A DNA stretch of 64,000 nt from Companilactobacillus heilongjiangensis (GCF_000831645.3 NZ_CP012559.1:682001-746000); one strand, 5' to 3'. Shown: positions 34,569 through 43,470, counted from the first letter of the stretch. Numbers and translations: made by a program. Notes: generated by a model from the sequence alone, not told the origin.

Positions 34569-34775
34569 ATGAAAGTTTGGCACGGAATTAATTTGATGTG
34601 GTTCGTTTTGTTTGCGATGGGTGCAATTTTTATTTTGATGAGAAAAGTTGATGGTGCAGGGGCTGTGCAGACGCCTAAGGTTAAAACATTGTCATTGTTA
34701 GTTTTGGGTGCTTTCTATATTTTCATCTGGCTGTGTCAGTTGATTACATTGAGATTTATAAGGAGACATAAATAA
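34569..34775 (+). CDS. DUF3923-like small membrane protein
   Basis: 68 residues from ATG 34569, with GGGGTGAG upstream. Two membrane helices (about 5-22 and 38-58) separated by RKVDGAGAVQTPKVK; the phrase KVDGAGxVQTP is, from memory, the hallmark of DUF3923. No function is known for the family. It follows the GNAT gene by 4 bases and ends in a strong terminator. Confidence 0.7.
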   Translation: MKVWHGINLMWFVLFAMGAIFILMRKVDGAGAVQTPKVKTLSLLVLGAFYIFIWLCQLITLRFIRRHK

Positions 34776-34812
34776 AAGGCTAGAAAACGATTAAGTTTTC
34801 TAGCCTTTTTAA
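34775..34812. terminator. Bidirectional terminator between converging genes
   Basis: AAAAGGCTAGAAAAC / GTTTTCTAGCCTTTTT with loop GATTAA. It has U-rich ends on both strands and serves the GNAT-DUF3923 pair and the minus-strand MFS gene. Confidence 0.9.
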
Positions 34813-34868
34813 TAGCTGAGAATTTATATATTTTAAATAAATAGTCTACTGATACCCAGAAACGGTAA

Positions 34869-36050
34869 CTACTCAGCTTGAACAAGTGGATGCTTTCTAA
34901 CAATAAATGTTAACAAGTATGATAACGCTAAAATAACTGTAACAACCAAGTATGGATAATGTGTATTCCAATCCATCAATGCCCCTGACATCAATGGTCC
35001 GATAACATTACCGACACTAGTTAGTGACATATTCATTCCGTTGATCAAACCCTGGTTGGATCTGCTTGATTTAGTCAACAACGTTGTAATTGCTGGTCTC
35101 AACAAGTCAAATGACGAGAAGATGACCAACGTTGCAACGATAACTTCAATGTGTGAATGTGCTTGGGTAATCCAGAATACACAGATGGCACTTAGCAAGA
35201 ATGCAATACTGATTAAACGCATTTCACCAATCTTACTAATGATCCAGTTGAACGCTGCCACTTGTAAGATTAACGAAATAATTCCGTTTAATGTCAAAAC
35301 TAAGGCGATGGTACTCAAGCCAAAATTGAAGACTTGGTTAACGTAAATACTATAAATACTTTCGAATCCTTGCAGTCCGAAGGATGATACCAAAATCATT
35401 CCGAAAAGCATGACCATTGGTAATGTCAAAATTGAACGAATCGTTCCTTTTTCAGCAGCTTTCTTTTCAGCTTCTGCTTCCTCGAGTTCGATAACTTCTT
35501 TGTTTTCCTTCAAGAAGATCTGCGTGAAGATGGCACTGGTGATACTGAGGACACCAGCAACCCAGAATGGCGTCTTATAACTGATACCAGCTAGAATACC
35601 ACCAAGTCCTGGTCCCAAGATTAATCCACCACTAAAGGCGGCAGATAGCCAGCCAATAACTTTAGCACGATCTTTTAAAGTTGTTAGATCTGATCCTAAG
35701 GCCATCGAAGTAGGAATAACCATGGCATCTGATAATCCACCGATGATACGGGAGATATTAAAGATTGGTAAAGTCGTTGCCACGGCGAAGATGAATTCGG
35801 AGATCATGTACGTGAAAAGTCCGAAAACAATAACCGGTTTACGACCAATTTTATCGGACATCTTACCAACAATTGGCGATGCGACAAATTGTGCAAAGGC
35901 GAAGAGTGAAGTCATGACACCCATCTGTGAAGTGGTGAAATGATATTCATTCTTGATGAATGGTGTGACCGGAATAACCAAGCCAATTCCCAAACAGATT
36001 AAAAAGTTACTAAATACTAGAATATAAATCGATTTTTTATTTTTCCCCAT
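34869..36050 (-). CDS. MFS drug/proton antiporter (DHA1 family)
   Basis: 393 residues, 12 helices. Motif A in loop 2-3 reads GKMSDKIGRKPV; motif C in helix 5 reads SGGLILGPGLGG, the antiporter motif of 12-helix multidrug exporters such as Bmr/NorA/TetA. The central loop is charged (KENKEVIELEEAEAEKKAAEK). Substrates are unknown. ATG with GGAGAGGGG upstream. The message starts with a two-state leader RNA (36080-36165), so expression is probably controlled by transcription attenuation. Confidence 0.88.
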   Translation of the reverse strand: MGKNKKSIYILVFSNFLICLGIGLVIPVTPFIKNEYHFTTSQMGVMTSLFAFAQFVASPIVGKMSDKIGRKPVIVFGLFTYMISEFIFAVATTLPIFNISRIIGGLSDAMVIPTSMALGSDLTTLKDRAKVIGWLSAAFSGGLILGPGLGGILAGISYKTPFWVAGVLSITSAIFTQIFLKENKEVIELEEAEAEKKAAEKGTIRSILTLPMVMLFGMILVSSFGLQGFESIYSIYVNQVFNFGLSTIALVLTLNGIISLILQVAAFNWIISKIGEMRLISIAFLLSAICVFWITQAHSHIEVIVATLVIFSSFDLLRPAITTLLTKSSRSNQGLINGMNMSLTSVGNVIGPLMSGALMDWNTHYPYLVVTVILALSYLLTFIVRKHPLVQAE

Positions 36051-36079
36051 ATATTCCCCTCTCCGTAAATTTATTTTTT

Positions 36080-36165
36080 CAGTTCAAAAAAACTACCATC
36101 TGCCGATAGTAGTTGATTATAAGAAAACCGATACCCTAAGTTGCCTTAGATATCGGTTTGAACTG
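36080..36165 (-). promoter_or_regulatory. Two-state terminator/antiterminator leader upstream of the MFS exporter gene
   Basis: Minus strand, 5' to 3': CAGTTCAAA (36165-36157), then hairpin P1 with stem AAACCGATA / TATCGGTTT and inner CTAAG-GCAA-CTTAG (36159-36125), then terminator P2 AACTACTATC-GGCA-GATGGTAGTT plus seven T (36114-36086), ending TTTGAACTG (36088-36080). The P1 5' strand CCGATA can pair either with TATCGG in P1 or with TATCGG inside P2 (36108-36103); the second choice also lines up CAGTTCAAA with TTTGAACTG and destroys the terminator. A promoter (TTAGAC, TATTAT) lies just upstream at about 36216-36187. No leader peptide was found. Confidence 0.75.
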
Positions 36166-36358
36166 GAAATCTCACATTACTGCTAATAATACTATCCATT
36201 TATATCATTGTCTAATAATTAACCTAAATTTTTTTATTAAAAATATATAACTGAACTGACTTTTGGCATACAAATAATTTAAAAGCTTCTATATTAATGG
36301 ACATTTTGTATTTTAGTGGCTATCATGGATACATGGCTAATTGAAGGAGGTCATATTT

Positions 36359-36997
36359 TTGGATTTTAGGAGCGGGTTAAATAGTGATAAACCCCAGATA
36401 ATAAATTTACTAGCAGATTCATTTAAAGAATACATAACTACTAAGAACATGTTCCAACAAGAATTTCGTTCAAGTGCTAAATTCGACAAGTTAATTAGAA
36501 AGTACTTTGCGCTGGAAGTTAATGTATTTATGAAAAAAGGTTTGGTTTATGTTGGAGCTGACGGAAAGGGAACGCCTAGAGCTGTTGCTCTAATTGAATT
36601 TAATCAAGGAAGACAGATCAGTTTTTGGGACTATCTATCAATGGATGGTTTGAAGATATTGCCTGAAATCCTAAAGAGTGGATTCAATGGTTTCAATGCA
36701 TTCGATATCTTTAAGTTCGAAGATCTTTTCGATAAAGTTAAGGGTAAGAAGAAATGTGTCGTTGAATATCTAGCGGTCGATAAATCCTTGCGTGGTCAAG
36801 GTATCGGAAGCAAGATGTTGAATAATCACATTAGTCCTTACGTTAAAAGAATTGGTTATCGAAATATTATTTTGGAAACTAATACTAAAAAGAATGTTAC
36901 GTTTTATAAAAAGAATAATTTCTCAGTGCGCTCAGTTAAGAAAGTTAATTTGAGTCATGGGGATGTAAAAGATTGGGTCTTGTCTAAGGCCATTTAA
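36359..36997 (+). CDS. GNAT-family N-acetyltransferase
   Basis: 212 residues from TTG 36359, selected because GGAGG (36345-36349) is nine bases upstream; the earlier TTG at 36341 is part of that RBS region. The acetyl-CoA loop is VDKSLRGQGIGSKML, preceded by a CVVEYLAV strand and followed by NVTFYKKNNF. Residues 1-130 contain an aromatic-rich insert (FWDYLSMDGLKILPEILKSG) seen in a subset of lactic-acid-bacteria GNATs. The substrate is unknown. It ends with a terminator. Confidence 0.82.
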   Translation: MDFRSGLNSDKPQIINLLADSFKEYITTKNMFQQEFRSSAKFDKLIRKYFALEVNVFMKKGLVYVGADGKGTPRAVALIEFNQGRQISFWDYLSMDGLKILPEILKSGFNGFNAFDIFKFEDLFDKVKGKKKCVVEYLAVDKSLRGQGIGSKMLNNHISPYVKRIGYRNIILETNTKKNVTFYKKNNFSVRSVKKVNLSHGDVKDWVLSKAI

Positions 36998-37029
36998 ATA
37001 CGACACCTGCGGGTGGCGTATTTTTTTAT
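36997..37029 (+). terminator. Intrinsic terminator of the 36359 GNAT gene
   Basis: AAATACGaCACC-TGC-GGGTGGCGTATTT followed by a T run. Confidence 0.9.
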
Positions 37030-37032
37030 AGA

Positions 37033-37073
37033 AAAACAAAAAGGGTCGTCCACCTGTGTGAACGACTCTTTTC
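37033..37073 (-). terminator. Terminator facing the WxL-like gene
   Basis: Minus-strand stem AAAAGAGTCGTTCAC / GTGGACGACCCTTTTT around ACAG, then TGTTTTTC. It is about 100 bases past the stop codon of the minus-strand gene. Confidence 0.8.
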
Positions 37074-37169
37074 TTAATAAAAACAACTGATTCTACCGTT
37101 TATTAGGATATCAGATTGTAATAGTAGTGAATCTTTTATTAAGGAAACTTAATTTTTCTTATGTTTTTT

Positions 37170-39623
37170 TTAAACAGATTCAGTTAATCCCCAAGTTAAA
37201 GTTCCGTTGTAAGCTCCTGGTAACGTATTTGCAGATAACCTAATTTGCCAATCACCTGCACCGACGTAACTAGTTAAATTGACGGCACTGTCGTAATTAG
37301 TGAAGTTTGAACTTTGAATAGTCGTACCTGTGGGAGTTAAGGCCTTCCATGTACCGGGATCTGAGTCCTTGTCAGTTCTTTGTCTGATAAAGAGTAGGCC
37401 TGAGGTATTAGCAGGTAGTGTTTGACCAGAACTAGTTTTCATTTGTGTTTCCGAATTATCGTTGTCGTAGGAAACCGTGACATTATAAGGATTATTGTCC
37501 GGGTGAGTAACGATTAGTTCACCAGTTGTGCTGACATTGTTCAAAGTTTTATCTTTGCCATACATGTTTGTTGAACCAAAGTTGATATTGGTTGGATAAC
37601 TAGTAATTGCATTGACGTTTTGAATATTTATGTCAGCACCAGTTGAAAATTGTTTAGGAAAACTTTGATTTCCGGTGGTGTTGACGTTGGTGATATAAGC
37701 TGTGTTGGTTATTTTTCCAGCGGTTGCAGCAGTGACTTTGGCACTGAATTCGATTTTTACACGTTGGCCTTTTCCAACATCATGAATAGTACCAGTGTTA
37801 ATGTGGGATTGAGAGTAGCCACCATTATCATCATCTCCAGGACCCCAAATTTTGATAGAATATGTGTCTAGTTCCAAACCGTCGGGCAAATCATCATCGA
37901 TTACAGCACCAGCTTGGAGTGTATCCTTACTAGCACTATTAACTGTGTAGAGAATTTGGTAATCAACGATGTCACCACTTTTAGCATTGACACTGGTTGT
38001 ATAATCAGTATCGCCATGTTTCTTGATTAATTTGGTAAAAGAATAGTTGTAAGCAGGTGGTTCAACTTTAATATCAACTGATGCGTGGAAAGTTTTCTGC
38101 GTAGTTTCATGGTTCCCGACATCTAGACCTGTGAAGTTAGCTTTGTTAGTGATAGTATTTTCACCTCCAGAACTTGATAGAGCAGCGTTAGTTATTTGAG
38201 CTTCAAAAGTTACTGTAGCGTATTGCTCATCAGTTAATGACAAGGCTGGTGGGATTGTGATGGTGTTAGTGGAAGAGTCATAATCACTTGGATCGAGAAT
38301 TTGCGTTGCACCATAATTGTCAATTAGTTTTAAAGTACTGGGATCAACGTGGAGTCCAGCAGGTAATTCATCGACCAATTTATCATATCGCCATTGTGCT
38401 CCATAACCATTGTTGATCATTTTTAAACTAAATTTTAATTTGTCACCGACTTTATTAGTACCGTCGGTTCTAGTTTCATTAGTGTATGTTTTCGTTGGAG
38501 TAGGAATTGAGTAAGGTTTAGCTGTGACACCGATAGTAGAACCGAAGTGAGCTGTTTCATCTGGAGCCAAAGTTGTAGAATTCCATTTTAGAATATATGC
38601 GGTATCAACAGCTCCAGTCAACTTTGTTCCTTGGGGATTATTATTAGTTTCAGCACCGGTACCGGTTACTTTTCCATTAGTTAATCCAGTGGCCCAATTG
38701 TCTGATCTTACTTGTCCATTATATGAATTAAAACCATCTGGTGTTTGATTAGTTACCATCAATCGAAAGTCTTTACCTGCATATGTATCACCGATATAAA
38801 GTCCTTTTTTGTCGCCTAAATCATAAACGGGGACCATATCATTACCACCATTACTGTCACCCAATTTGGTATCTTCACCAAACAAAGTGATAAATTCCGC
38901 AGGACTGGAGGCAGTATTTTTAACGTACATCTCCCGCTGAATAATTGCAGAATTAGTTGGTGATGGTCTTAAAAGTATTTCAATATCCATATCATAGGTT
39001 CCATTTTTATATCCACTATTATTGGATCTGGTGAAATGTCCAGTGATTTTGTATGCAGGATTACCATTTGAATCTGTTCCGTAGTAGTAAGCCTTATTAG
39101 CCAATCCGGTATTGCCGGTACCGTTTAAAGAGCCAGGATTTCCTAAAATTGAAAAGGCTGTTGAGGTTATTCCGTTTAAAGATGTTGCGGTACTAGGTGC
39201 AATCATAAAATTAGGTGATGTGGGAGAAACATTTTCCCTATTTGTTGATGAATTGGTGTAACCACCTTGGAAGACTGAACTAATATAATCTCCATTATTG
39301 TTCAAAAAAACATTCATTTTGGAATATTGGGAATTGATACCTGTTGAAATGGAATCACTTGCTACAGTGTAATCTCCTCCGGTAGTCACTTTACCGCTTG
39401 TATTTTGAGCCAGACCAAAGGCATAGCCTAATTCCAAATTTTTTCCATCAATAGGTAATTCACCGACTTTATTGTAGGCAGAGCTAGTCCAATTAGTAAT
39501 GCCGTCGTTAAATTCGTATGGACCAACAGCTGCTGCTGAAACAGTATTACTAAAGCAAATAAAGGCTAATGGTATGAAAAACAAACTAATTAAAAATAAT
39601 TTCAAATTATTTTTAATATTCAT
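37170..39623 (-). CDS. Secreted surface protein with DUF11-like repeats and a WxL-like C-terminus
   Basis: 817 residues with a signal peptide (KNNLKLFLIS to VSAAA). The N-terminal 360 residues are a galactose-binding or adhesin-like beta region. Then come two DUF11-type domains: VGDKLKFSLKMINNG with DELPAGLHVDPSTL, and SGDIVDYQILYTVNS with DDDLPDGLELDTYSI. The last about 170 residues resemble a WxL cell-wall domain, with DWQIRLSA (degenerate WxL motif) and the terminal YNGTLTWGLTESV matching the Y-x-x-x-LTW-x-L signature. There is no LPXTG. WxL domains bind peptidoglycan non-covalently. The usual DUF916 and small WxL partners are absent, so it is an orphan. ATG with TTGGAGGGA upstream. Confidence 0.75.
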   Translation of the reverse strand: MNIKNNLKLFLISLFFIPLAFICFSNTVSAAAVGPYEFNDGITNWTSSAYNKVGELPIDGKNLELGYAFGLAQNTSGKVTTGGDYTVASDSISTGINSQYSKMNVFLNNNGDYISSVFQGGYTNSSTNRENVSPTSPNFMIAPSTATSLNGITSTAFSILGNPGSLNGTGNTGLANKAYYYGTDSNGNPAYKITGHFTRSNNSGYKNGTYDMDIEILLRPSPTNSAIIQREMYVKNTASSPAEFITLFGEDTKLGDSNGGNDMVPVYDLGDKKGLYIGDTYAGKDFRLMVTNQTPDGFNSYNGQVRSDNWATGLTNGKVTGTGAETNNNPQGTKLTGAVDTAYILKWNSTTLAPDETAHFGSTIGVTAKPYSIPTPTKTYTNETRTDGTNKVGDKLKFSLKMINNGYGAQWRYDKLVDELPAGLHVDPSTLKLIDNYGATQILDPSDYDSSTNTITIPPALSLTDEQYATVTFEAQITNAALSSSGGENTITNKANFTGLDVGNHETTQKTFHASVDIKVEPPAYNYSFTKLIKKHGDTDYTTSVNAKSGDIVDYQILYTVNSASKDTLQAGAVIDDDLPDGLELDTYSIKIWGPGDDDNGGYSQSHINTGTIHDVGKGQRVKIEFSAKVTAATAGKITNTAYITNVNTTGNQSFPKQFSTGADINIQNVNAITSYPTNINFGSTNMYGKDKTLNNVSTTGELIVTHPDNNPYNVTVSYDNDNSETQMKTSSGQTLPANTSGLLFIRQRTDKDSDPGTWKALTPTGTTIQSSNFTNYDSAVNLTSYVGAGDWQIRLSANTLPGAYNGTLTWGLTESV

Positions 39624-39982
39624 AATTATTTCCCTCCAAGAGATAATATTTGATAATCATTTAGTCGGTTTATATAGATGATATTTAGTTATACTAATTC
39701 ACTTATCATGATATATTATATAGTCTTTTGAGTATTATTATGTTTCACTTTTCATAAAGAGTATTATAAAATGTTGACTTAGTTCAAAAAATGGGAGTAA
39801 TAGTTTCTCGATTATTGACTTTTTTGTCATTTAATAAGGATAGAAGACTAATTTTCAGAAAATTGCTTTAAATGTGTTCTAGCTCGCTATATTCATAAAT
39901 AAGGAAAATTAAATAATGAAATAGAGACTATGTTAAACTTTAAGCAATGTTTCAATAATCAGATATTGGAAGGTATATAAAT
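39624..39982. other. Divergent intergenic region between the WxL-like gene and the 39983 gene
   Basis: AT-rich, no gene seen. Minus-strand -10-like sequences (TATAAT around 39770 and TATATAAT around 39715) could serve the WxL-like gene. On the plus strand only weak promoter matches (TAGAGA / TATGTTAAAC near 39922-39938) precede the 39983 gene. Nothing else stands out. Confidence 0.4.
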
Positions 39983-40750
39983 ATGACAACGGAGATCACC
40001 GGTAATTTTTCAGATAATAAAATAACACTACAATTAAATGATTTAGGAATAATTAATTATTATTTCACTAAACCAAAAGAAATTGATGAGGAATCAATCT
40101 TCATCATTATGAAGGACCAATTAGTAATTGGTATGAGTTACGGCAGCCTTGACGATTTGGACGATACGGAGAATTTTATCGAGCTGATTGTCCCAGAAAA
40201 TATTATTCCGGCTGACTTTTTCTATTTCTTAACTTTGGAGATGGAACAAGCTGGTTATGAAATTAATGTTGGCTATCAAATGACTATTTCACCTGAGTCA
40301 ACCAAGGTATATGACAAATATTGGGAAACAATTATGCCATTGTTGAAAGCATTTGGGCTTCAAATCGTTAAGCCAAAGAAAGTCGCCGCTAAGCCTCGTC
40401 ATAAATTTTCTGCTTCCTTGGCTGATGTGCCATTTTCGATTGATTATATGGGCAGTCAGGCAACTGTTTATTGGATCAAGCGCAATGAATTCGTTGTTAA
40501 AGCTGGAGCTAACTTAGTTTCTGAAGCTCCGTTGACAAAAGCTGGCGTAATTGGATTTGCGGGTAAATTTGGCTTACGTTTGCGTGATGAACATGCCGAT
40601 GCAATTAAAGATAATGTTTTGACAGCCGATGTTAAATTACGAAGCGTCAATGAAGTCGGAACCTTCCTATACTTTGCTGGAACCAACAGTTGGCTACAAT
40701 TGAAGTCACCTGAAGGCAAGACGTTAAATGAATTGACTGTGGTTAAGTAA
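39983..40750 (+). CDS. Hypothetical protein with DUF4357-like C-terminus
   Basis: 255 residues, cytoplasmic, ATG with TGGAAGG upstream. The N-terminal 130 residues are acidic and unrecognised. The C-terminal about 100 residues (ATVYWIKRNEFVVKAGANL, then IKDNVLT, then LKSPEGKTLNEL) follow the pattern of DUF4357: a short beta strand with FVV-x-AG, a charged helix and a final block equivalent to S-P-S-x-A. DUF4357 often accompanies nuclease or restriction-like domains, but none is visible here. It appears monocistronic. The domain call is tentative. Confidence 0.6.
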   Translation: MTTEITGNFSDNKITLQLNDLGIINYYFTKPKEIDEESIFIIMKDQLVIGMSYGSLDDLDDTENFIELIVPENIIPADFFYFLTLEMEQAGYEINVGYQMTISPESTKVYDKYWETIMPLLKAFGLQIVKPKKVAAKPRHKFSASLADVPFSIDYMGSQATVYWIKRNEFVVKAGANLVSEAPLTKAGVIGFAGKFGLRLRDEHADAIKDNVLTADVKLRSVNEVGTFLYFAGTNSWLQLKSPEGKTLNELTVVK

Positions 40751-40758
40751 AGTCTGTA

Positions 40759-40829
40759 TTGACAAGGCCTTTTAGAATGATAGGATTTTCATAAGTTGAT
40801 CGTCAGTTTAGTGCTGGCGGTCTTTTTTT
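40759..40829 (+). promoter_or_regulatory. Promoter followed at once by a terminator hairpin, before an MFS gene
   Basis: TTGACA (40759-40764), 16-base spacer, TAGGAT (40781-40786), then hairpin GATCGTCAG-TTTAGTG-CTGGCGGTC with seven T (40798-40829), and the RBS AGGAGG directly after. The hairpin may end transcription from the 39983 gene. But it also lies between the only good promoter and the MFS start, so it could attenuate that gene. Confidence 0.6.
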
Positions 40830-40842
40830 AGGAGGCTCGGGG

Positions 40843-42009
40843 ATGAAGAAAGTAACTGCACAAGCTCTGATAATTGGGGCTTTTTTAGAATCAGTCGGTG
40901 CCAGTTTTATTTGGCCTATCAATACGATTTTTATTCACGATTATTTACATAAATCGTTGGCTGTGGCTGGAACTGTTTTATTCTTCAATTCAATACTGAC
41001 ATTTTTGGGAAATTATGCTGGTGGAAAATTATTTGATAAAATTGGCGGTCATAAAACAGTTATGATTAGCACTATGATAGGAATGCTGGCCTTAGTTGGC
41101 TTGATTTTTAATCATGGTTGGCCGGCGTATCCAATTCTTTTACCGATATTAGGGTTTGGTGTCGGCAGTGCATTTACGGTTATCAATTCCTTTGGAGCCC
41201 AGATTGATGAGGTTGATAAGTATAAATTATTTAATGCCATTTATGTTGGAACTAATCTGGGGAATGCGATTGGTACGGCGCTAGGTGGTTATATTGCGGG
41301 TATTCAAATGACATTGGTTTTCATCGCTAACTTCATTTTTCTCAGTTTGTTCTTTCTATTGGCAGTCTTTTGGTATGGCAATCGAACTGTTGTGACTAAG
41401 CAAGCGCAAAAGAATGTGGGAAAGATTAAGTCAAAATTAAAACCAGGGACTGCCTTAATAGCTATTTTCCTGGGTACGACTTGGGTGGCATATGCGCAGT
41501 GGAGCAGCAATATTTCGGCACACTTGACTAAACTGGGCATTCCAGTCAGTAAGTACAGCCTTTTGTGGACGATTAATGCCATCGTAATTGTCGTGTTTCT
41601 TCCATTAATAAATCATTTGGCTGAAAATAAAGATTGGTTTAAGAAAATTCAGATACCATTGGGTGTTGTTTTTTTCATAATTGCCTTTGGATCATTGATT
41701 GGTGCAACAAAATATCTGTCATTCGCAATTGGGATGGTGGTGCTGACGTTGGGTGAAATGCTTGTTTATCCAGGGATTCCAGCATTGGTCAGTGAATCGA
41801 CTCCTAATTCTGAGGCCGGACGTTACCAAAGCATCATCAGTATGGCAGCCACTTTTGCGCGGGCGATTGGGCCATTGCTTGGTGGGATGTTGATCATGCG
41901 TAGTTCTTACGATGTGATGTATTTAGCCGCAATTGCCGTCTTGATTGTTTCGATATTTATTTTCAAACGTGGTCGTAAAGAATTGGCTCGCGGTATTACA
42001 GCTGAATAA
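40843..42009 (+). CDS. MFS transporter
   Basis: 388 residues, 12 helices, ATG with AGGAGG (40831-40836). Loop 2-3 reads GKLFDKIGGHKTV (motif A), and helix 5 has GNAIGTALGGYIAG. The C-terminal half has PALVSESTPNSEAGRYQS, as in the YttB/YfkF-type group of Firmicutes MFS proteins. It may export drugs or small metabolites; substrate unknown. It is preceded by a promoter-terminator arrangement and ends in its own terminator. Confidence 0.85.
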   Translation: MKKVTAQALIIGAFLESVGASFIWPINTIFIHDYLHKSLAVAGTVLFFNSILTFLGNYAGGKLFDKIGGHKTVMISTMIGMLALVGLIFNHGWPAYPILLPILGFGVGSAFTVINSFGAQIDEVDKYKLFNAIYVGTNLGNAIGTALGGYIAGIQMTLVFIANFIFLSLFFLLAVFWYGNRTVVTKQAQKNVGKIKSKLKPGTALIAIFLGTTWVAYAQWSSNISAHLTKLGIPVSKYSLLWTINAIVIVVFLPLINHLAENKDWFKKIQIPLGVVFFIIAFGSLIGATKYLSFAIGMVVLTLGEMLVYPGIPALVSESTPNSEAGRYQSIISMAATFARAIGPLLGGMLIMRSSYDVMYLAAIAVLIVSIFIFKRGRKELARGITAE

Positions 42010-42013
42010 TTAA

Positions 42014-42064
42014 AAAAATCCGTCATATTGGGAATGAGTTTCCTAAATGTGACGGATTTTTTTG
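42014..42064 (+). terminator. Intrinsic terminator of the 40843 MFS gene
   Basis: AAAATCCGTCA...TGACGGATTTT outer stem with an inner GGGAAT / TTTCCT helix, then a T run. Confidence 0.9.
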
Positions 42065-42159
42065 GCATAACAATAAATTATGATTATTTATCTATTATAT
42101 GTATTAGACATAGAATTGCTATGCGGTTATTGTAGATATAATCATTAAGCGAGGAGTGA

Positions 42160-42640
42160 ATGGCTGGTTATATGAAAAAATATCGAGTGATTTTTACCTT
42201 ATTATTAACATCTTTATTGGTAGTACTGGGATTTACTTTCCATAATAATGAGCAAGTTGTTTTGGCTAAGGGTACAAAAATAGATATTCAAGTCGGTGAA
42301 AAATATCTTAAGGGATACTTGAATAATAGTTCGGCTGCTACATCCTTGAAGAAAAAATTACCTCTGACAACTGTGTTTGTTAGAGGTGGAGCTGGATTAG
42401 ATGAGAATACAGCTGATCTGAACTTTAAACTGAGTAACTAAGAAGATGCCTAAAGGTGCCAGTGCCAAAAAAGGTAATATTGGTTATTGGTCACCAGACA
42501 AAAGGTTGGTATTTTACTGGGGGAAAGCTGATTACTATGAGGAAATTCATATTATCGGTCATTTCAAATCTAAGGATGATTTAAAAGTTATCAAAAATAT
42601 GAAAGACAACCAAAAAGTAATTATTAAACTACATAAATAA
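42160..42640 (+). pseudogene. Secreted cyclophilin-like-domain protein, interrupted by a one-base insertion
   Basis: The first frame (ATG 42160, RBS GAGGAG) encodes a signal-anchor (KKYRVIFTLLLTSLLVVLGF) and the start of a cyclophilin_like domain: DIQVGEKYLKGYLNN, LKKKLPLTTVF. It stops at TAA 42439-42441. The next frame continues KMPKGASAKKGNIGYW, DKRLVFYWGK to 42640. Removing one T at about 42439 rejoins them as KLSNKKMPKGAS, which restores the domain (about 159 residues). Either a natural frameshift or a sequencing error. Members of this fold are of unknown function, sometimes with flavodoxin-type proteins. Confidence 0.75.
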
Positions 42641-42740
42641 AAAGAGGATTTTAAGCTGGATCTAAGATATTTGTTGAAATATTTTCTATGACTCTTAGAA
42701 TGGAATCAATAGAATTCAGATTCATGCTAAGGGGAAAAAC

Positions 42741-43235
42741 ATGGGAAATAATAAGCAGTCTTTTAAGTGGGTTATTTTTCTGATTATTATTGTGGTAATT
42801 GCTGTCGGTGGATTTTTATTAGTTGGTAATAATAAATCTTCATCAAAGGATAATAATGTTAAAACTTCTCAGGTAAGGAAGAAACCTCGAAATACTGTCC
42901 CCAAAAAGAAAACTGTCAAAAAGGCTGTGGATAAACGGACTCCAGCTGAAGAAGAACGTTATATAGAAGGTGTTGGGCAGGCTTTTGGTCAAGAGGATTC
43001 CCAGTCAATTCAGAAATACGTCGGTAGTATTTATCAGTCGGCTTTTGTTGATGGATTAGGGATGACTTATACTTGGAAGACTTCTGACGCTAAATATATC
43101 AGGGTTGATAATACTGATAATGGTATTACGATAGTTTATTTGTATGATGATACTGCTGAAAATCATCTGGGGAAGTTGCTTTATCAAGGGGAAACTATTA
43201 AGCAGATTGCACCTCGGGATGGGTATAATCAGTAA
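42741..43235 (+). CDS. Hypothetical membrane-anchored extracytoplasmic protein
   Basis: 164 residues. One N-terminal membrane helix (about 10-28, WVIFLIIIVVIAVGGFLLV), a very basic Lys/Arg/Pro linker (RKKPRNTVPKKKTVKKAV), then a small domain of about 90 residues (YIEGVGQAFGQ, TYTWKTSDAKYIRVD, LLYQGETIKQI). The domain has a beta-rich pattern reminiscent of lactobacillar small secreted proteins, but I do not recognise it. ATG with AAGGGGAAA upstream. No operon partner. Confidence 0.65.
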   Translation: MGNNKQSFKWVIFLIIIVVIAVGGFLLVGNNKSSSKDNNVKTSQVRKKPRNTVPKKKTVKKAVDKRTPAEEERYIEGVGQAFGQEDSQSIQKYVGSIYQSAFVDGLGMTYTWKTSDAKYIRVDNTDNGITIVYLYDDTAENHLGKLLYQGETIKQIAPRDGYNQ

Positions 43236-43290
43236 GTTTTATTATGTGAAAGGTTATTTTAAAATATGAAGAAGAAAACGAATTGGATTT

Positions 43291-43326
43291 TTAGCACTCA
43301 ACAATAAAATTGAGTGCTATTTCTGT
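43291..43326 (+). terminator. Weak terminator after the 42741 gene
   Basis: Stem TAGCACTCAA / TTGAGTGCTA with loop CAATAAAA; the T tail is poor (TTTCTG). Confidence 0.55.
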
Positions 43327-43383
43327 ATTAAAAAGATTAAAATTAGATAATGCTTAATTTGATATTGCTCTTAATCAAATATA

Positions 43384-43470
43384 AGCAAGCATTAAAGCCA
43401 AATAAACTTTTTATTTTAGAATTTAATTATTGAACCAATTTTTGTAAAATGCTATTATTTGAACACAATA
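43384..43470 (+). promoter_or_regulatory. Promoter repeat, copy 1 (in front of the GNAT toxin-like module)
   Basis: TTGAAC (43430-43435), 17-base spacer, TATTAT (43453-43458). The whole 87-base block, including AATAAACTTTTTATTTT upstream and TTTGTAAAATGCTATTATTT, recurs at 44794-44880 with roughly 85% identity by eye. The spacer and the upstream AT tract are as conserved as the boxes, so a shared regulator is possible. Confidence 0.75.

Noticed and set aside
39655-39680. TAGTCGG near 39663 as an eighth family B copy
   Set aside because: Only the 7-base end is present; no core, arms or GACGGC partner.
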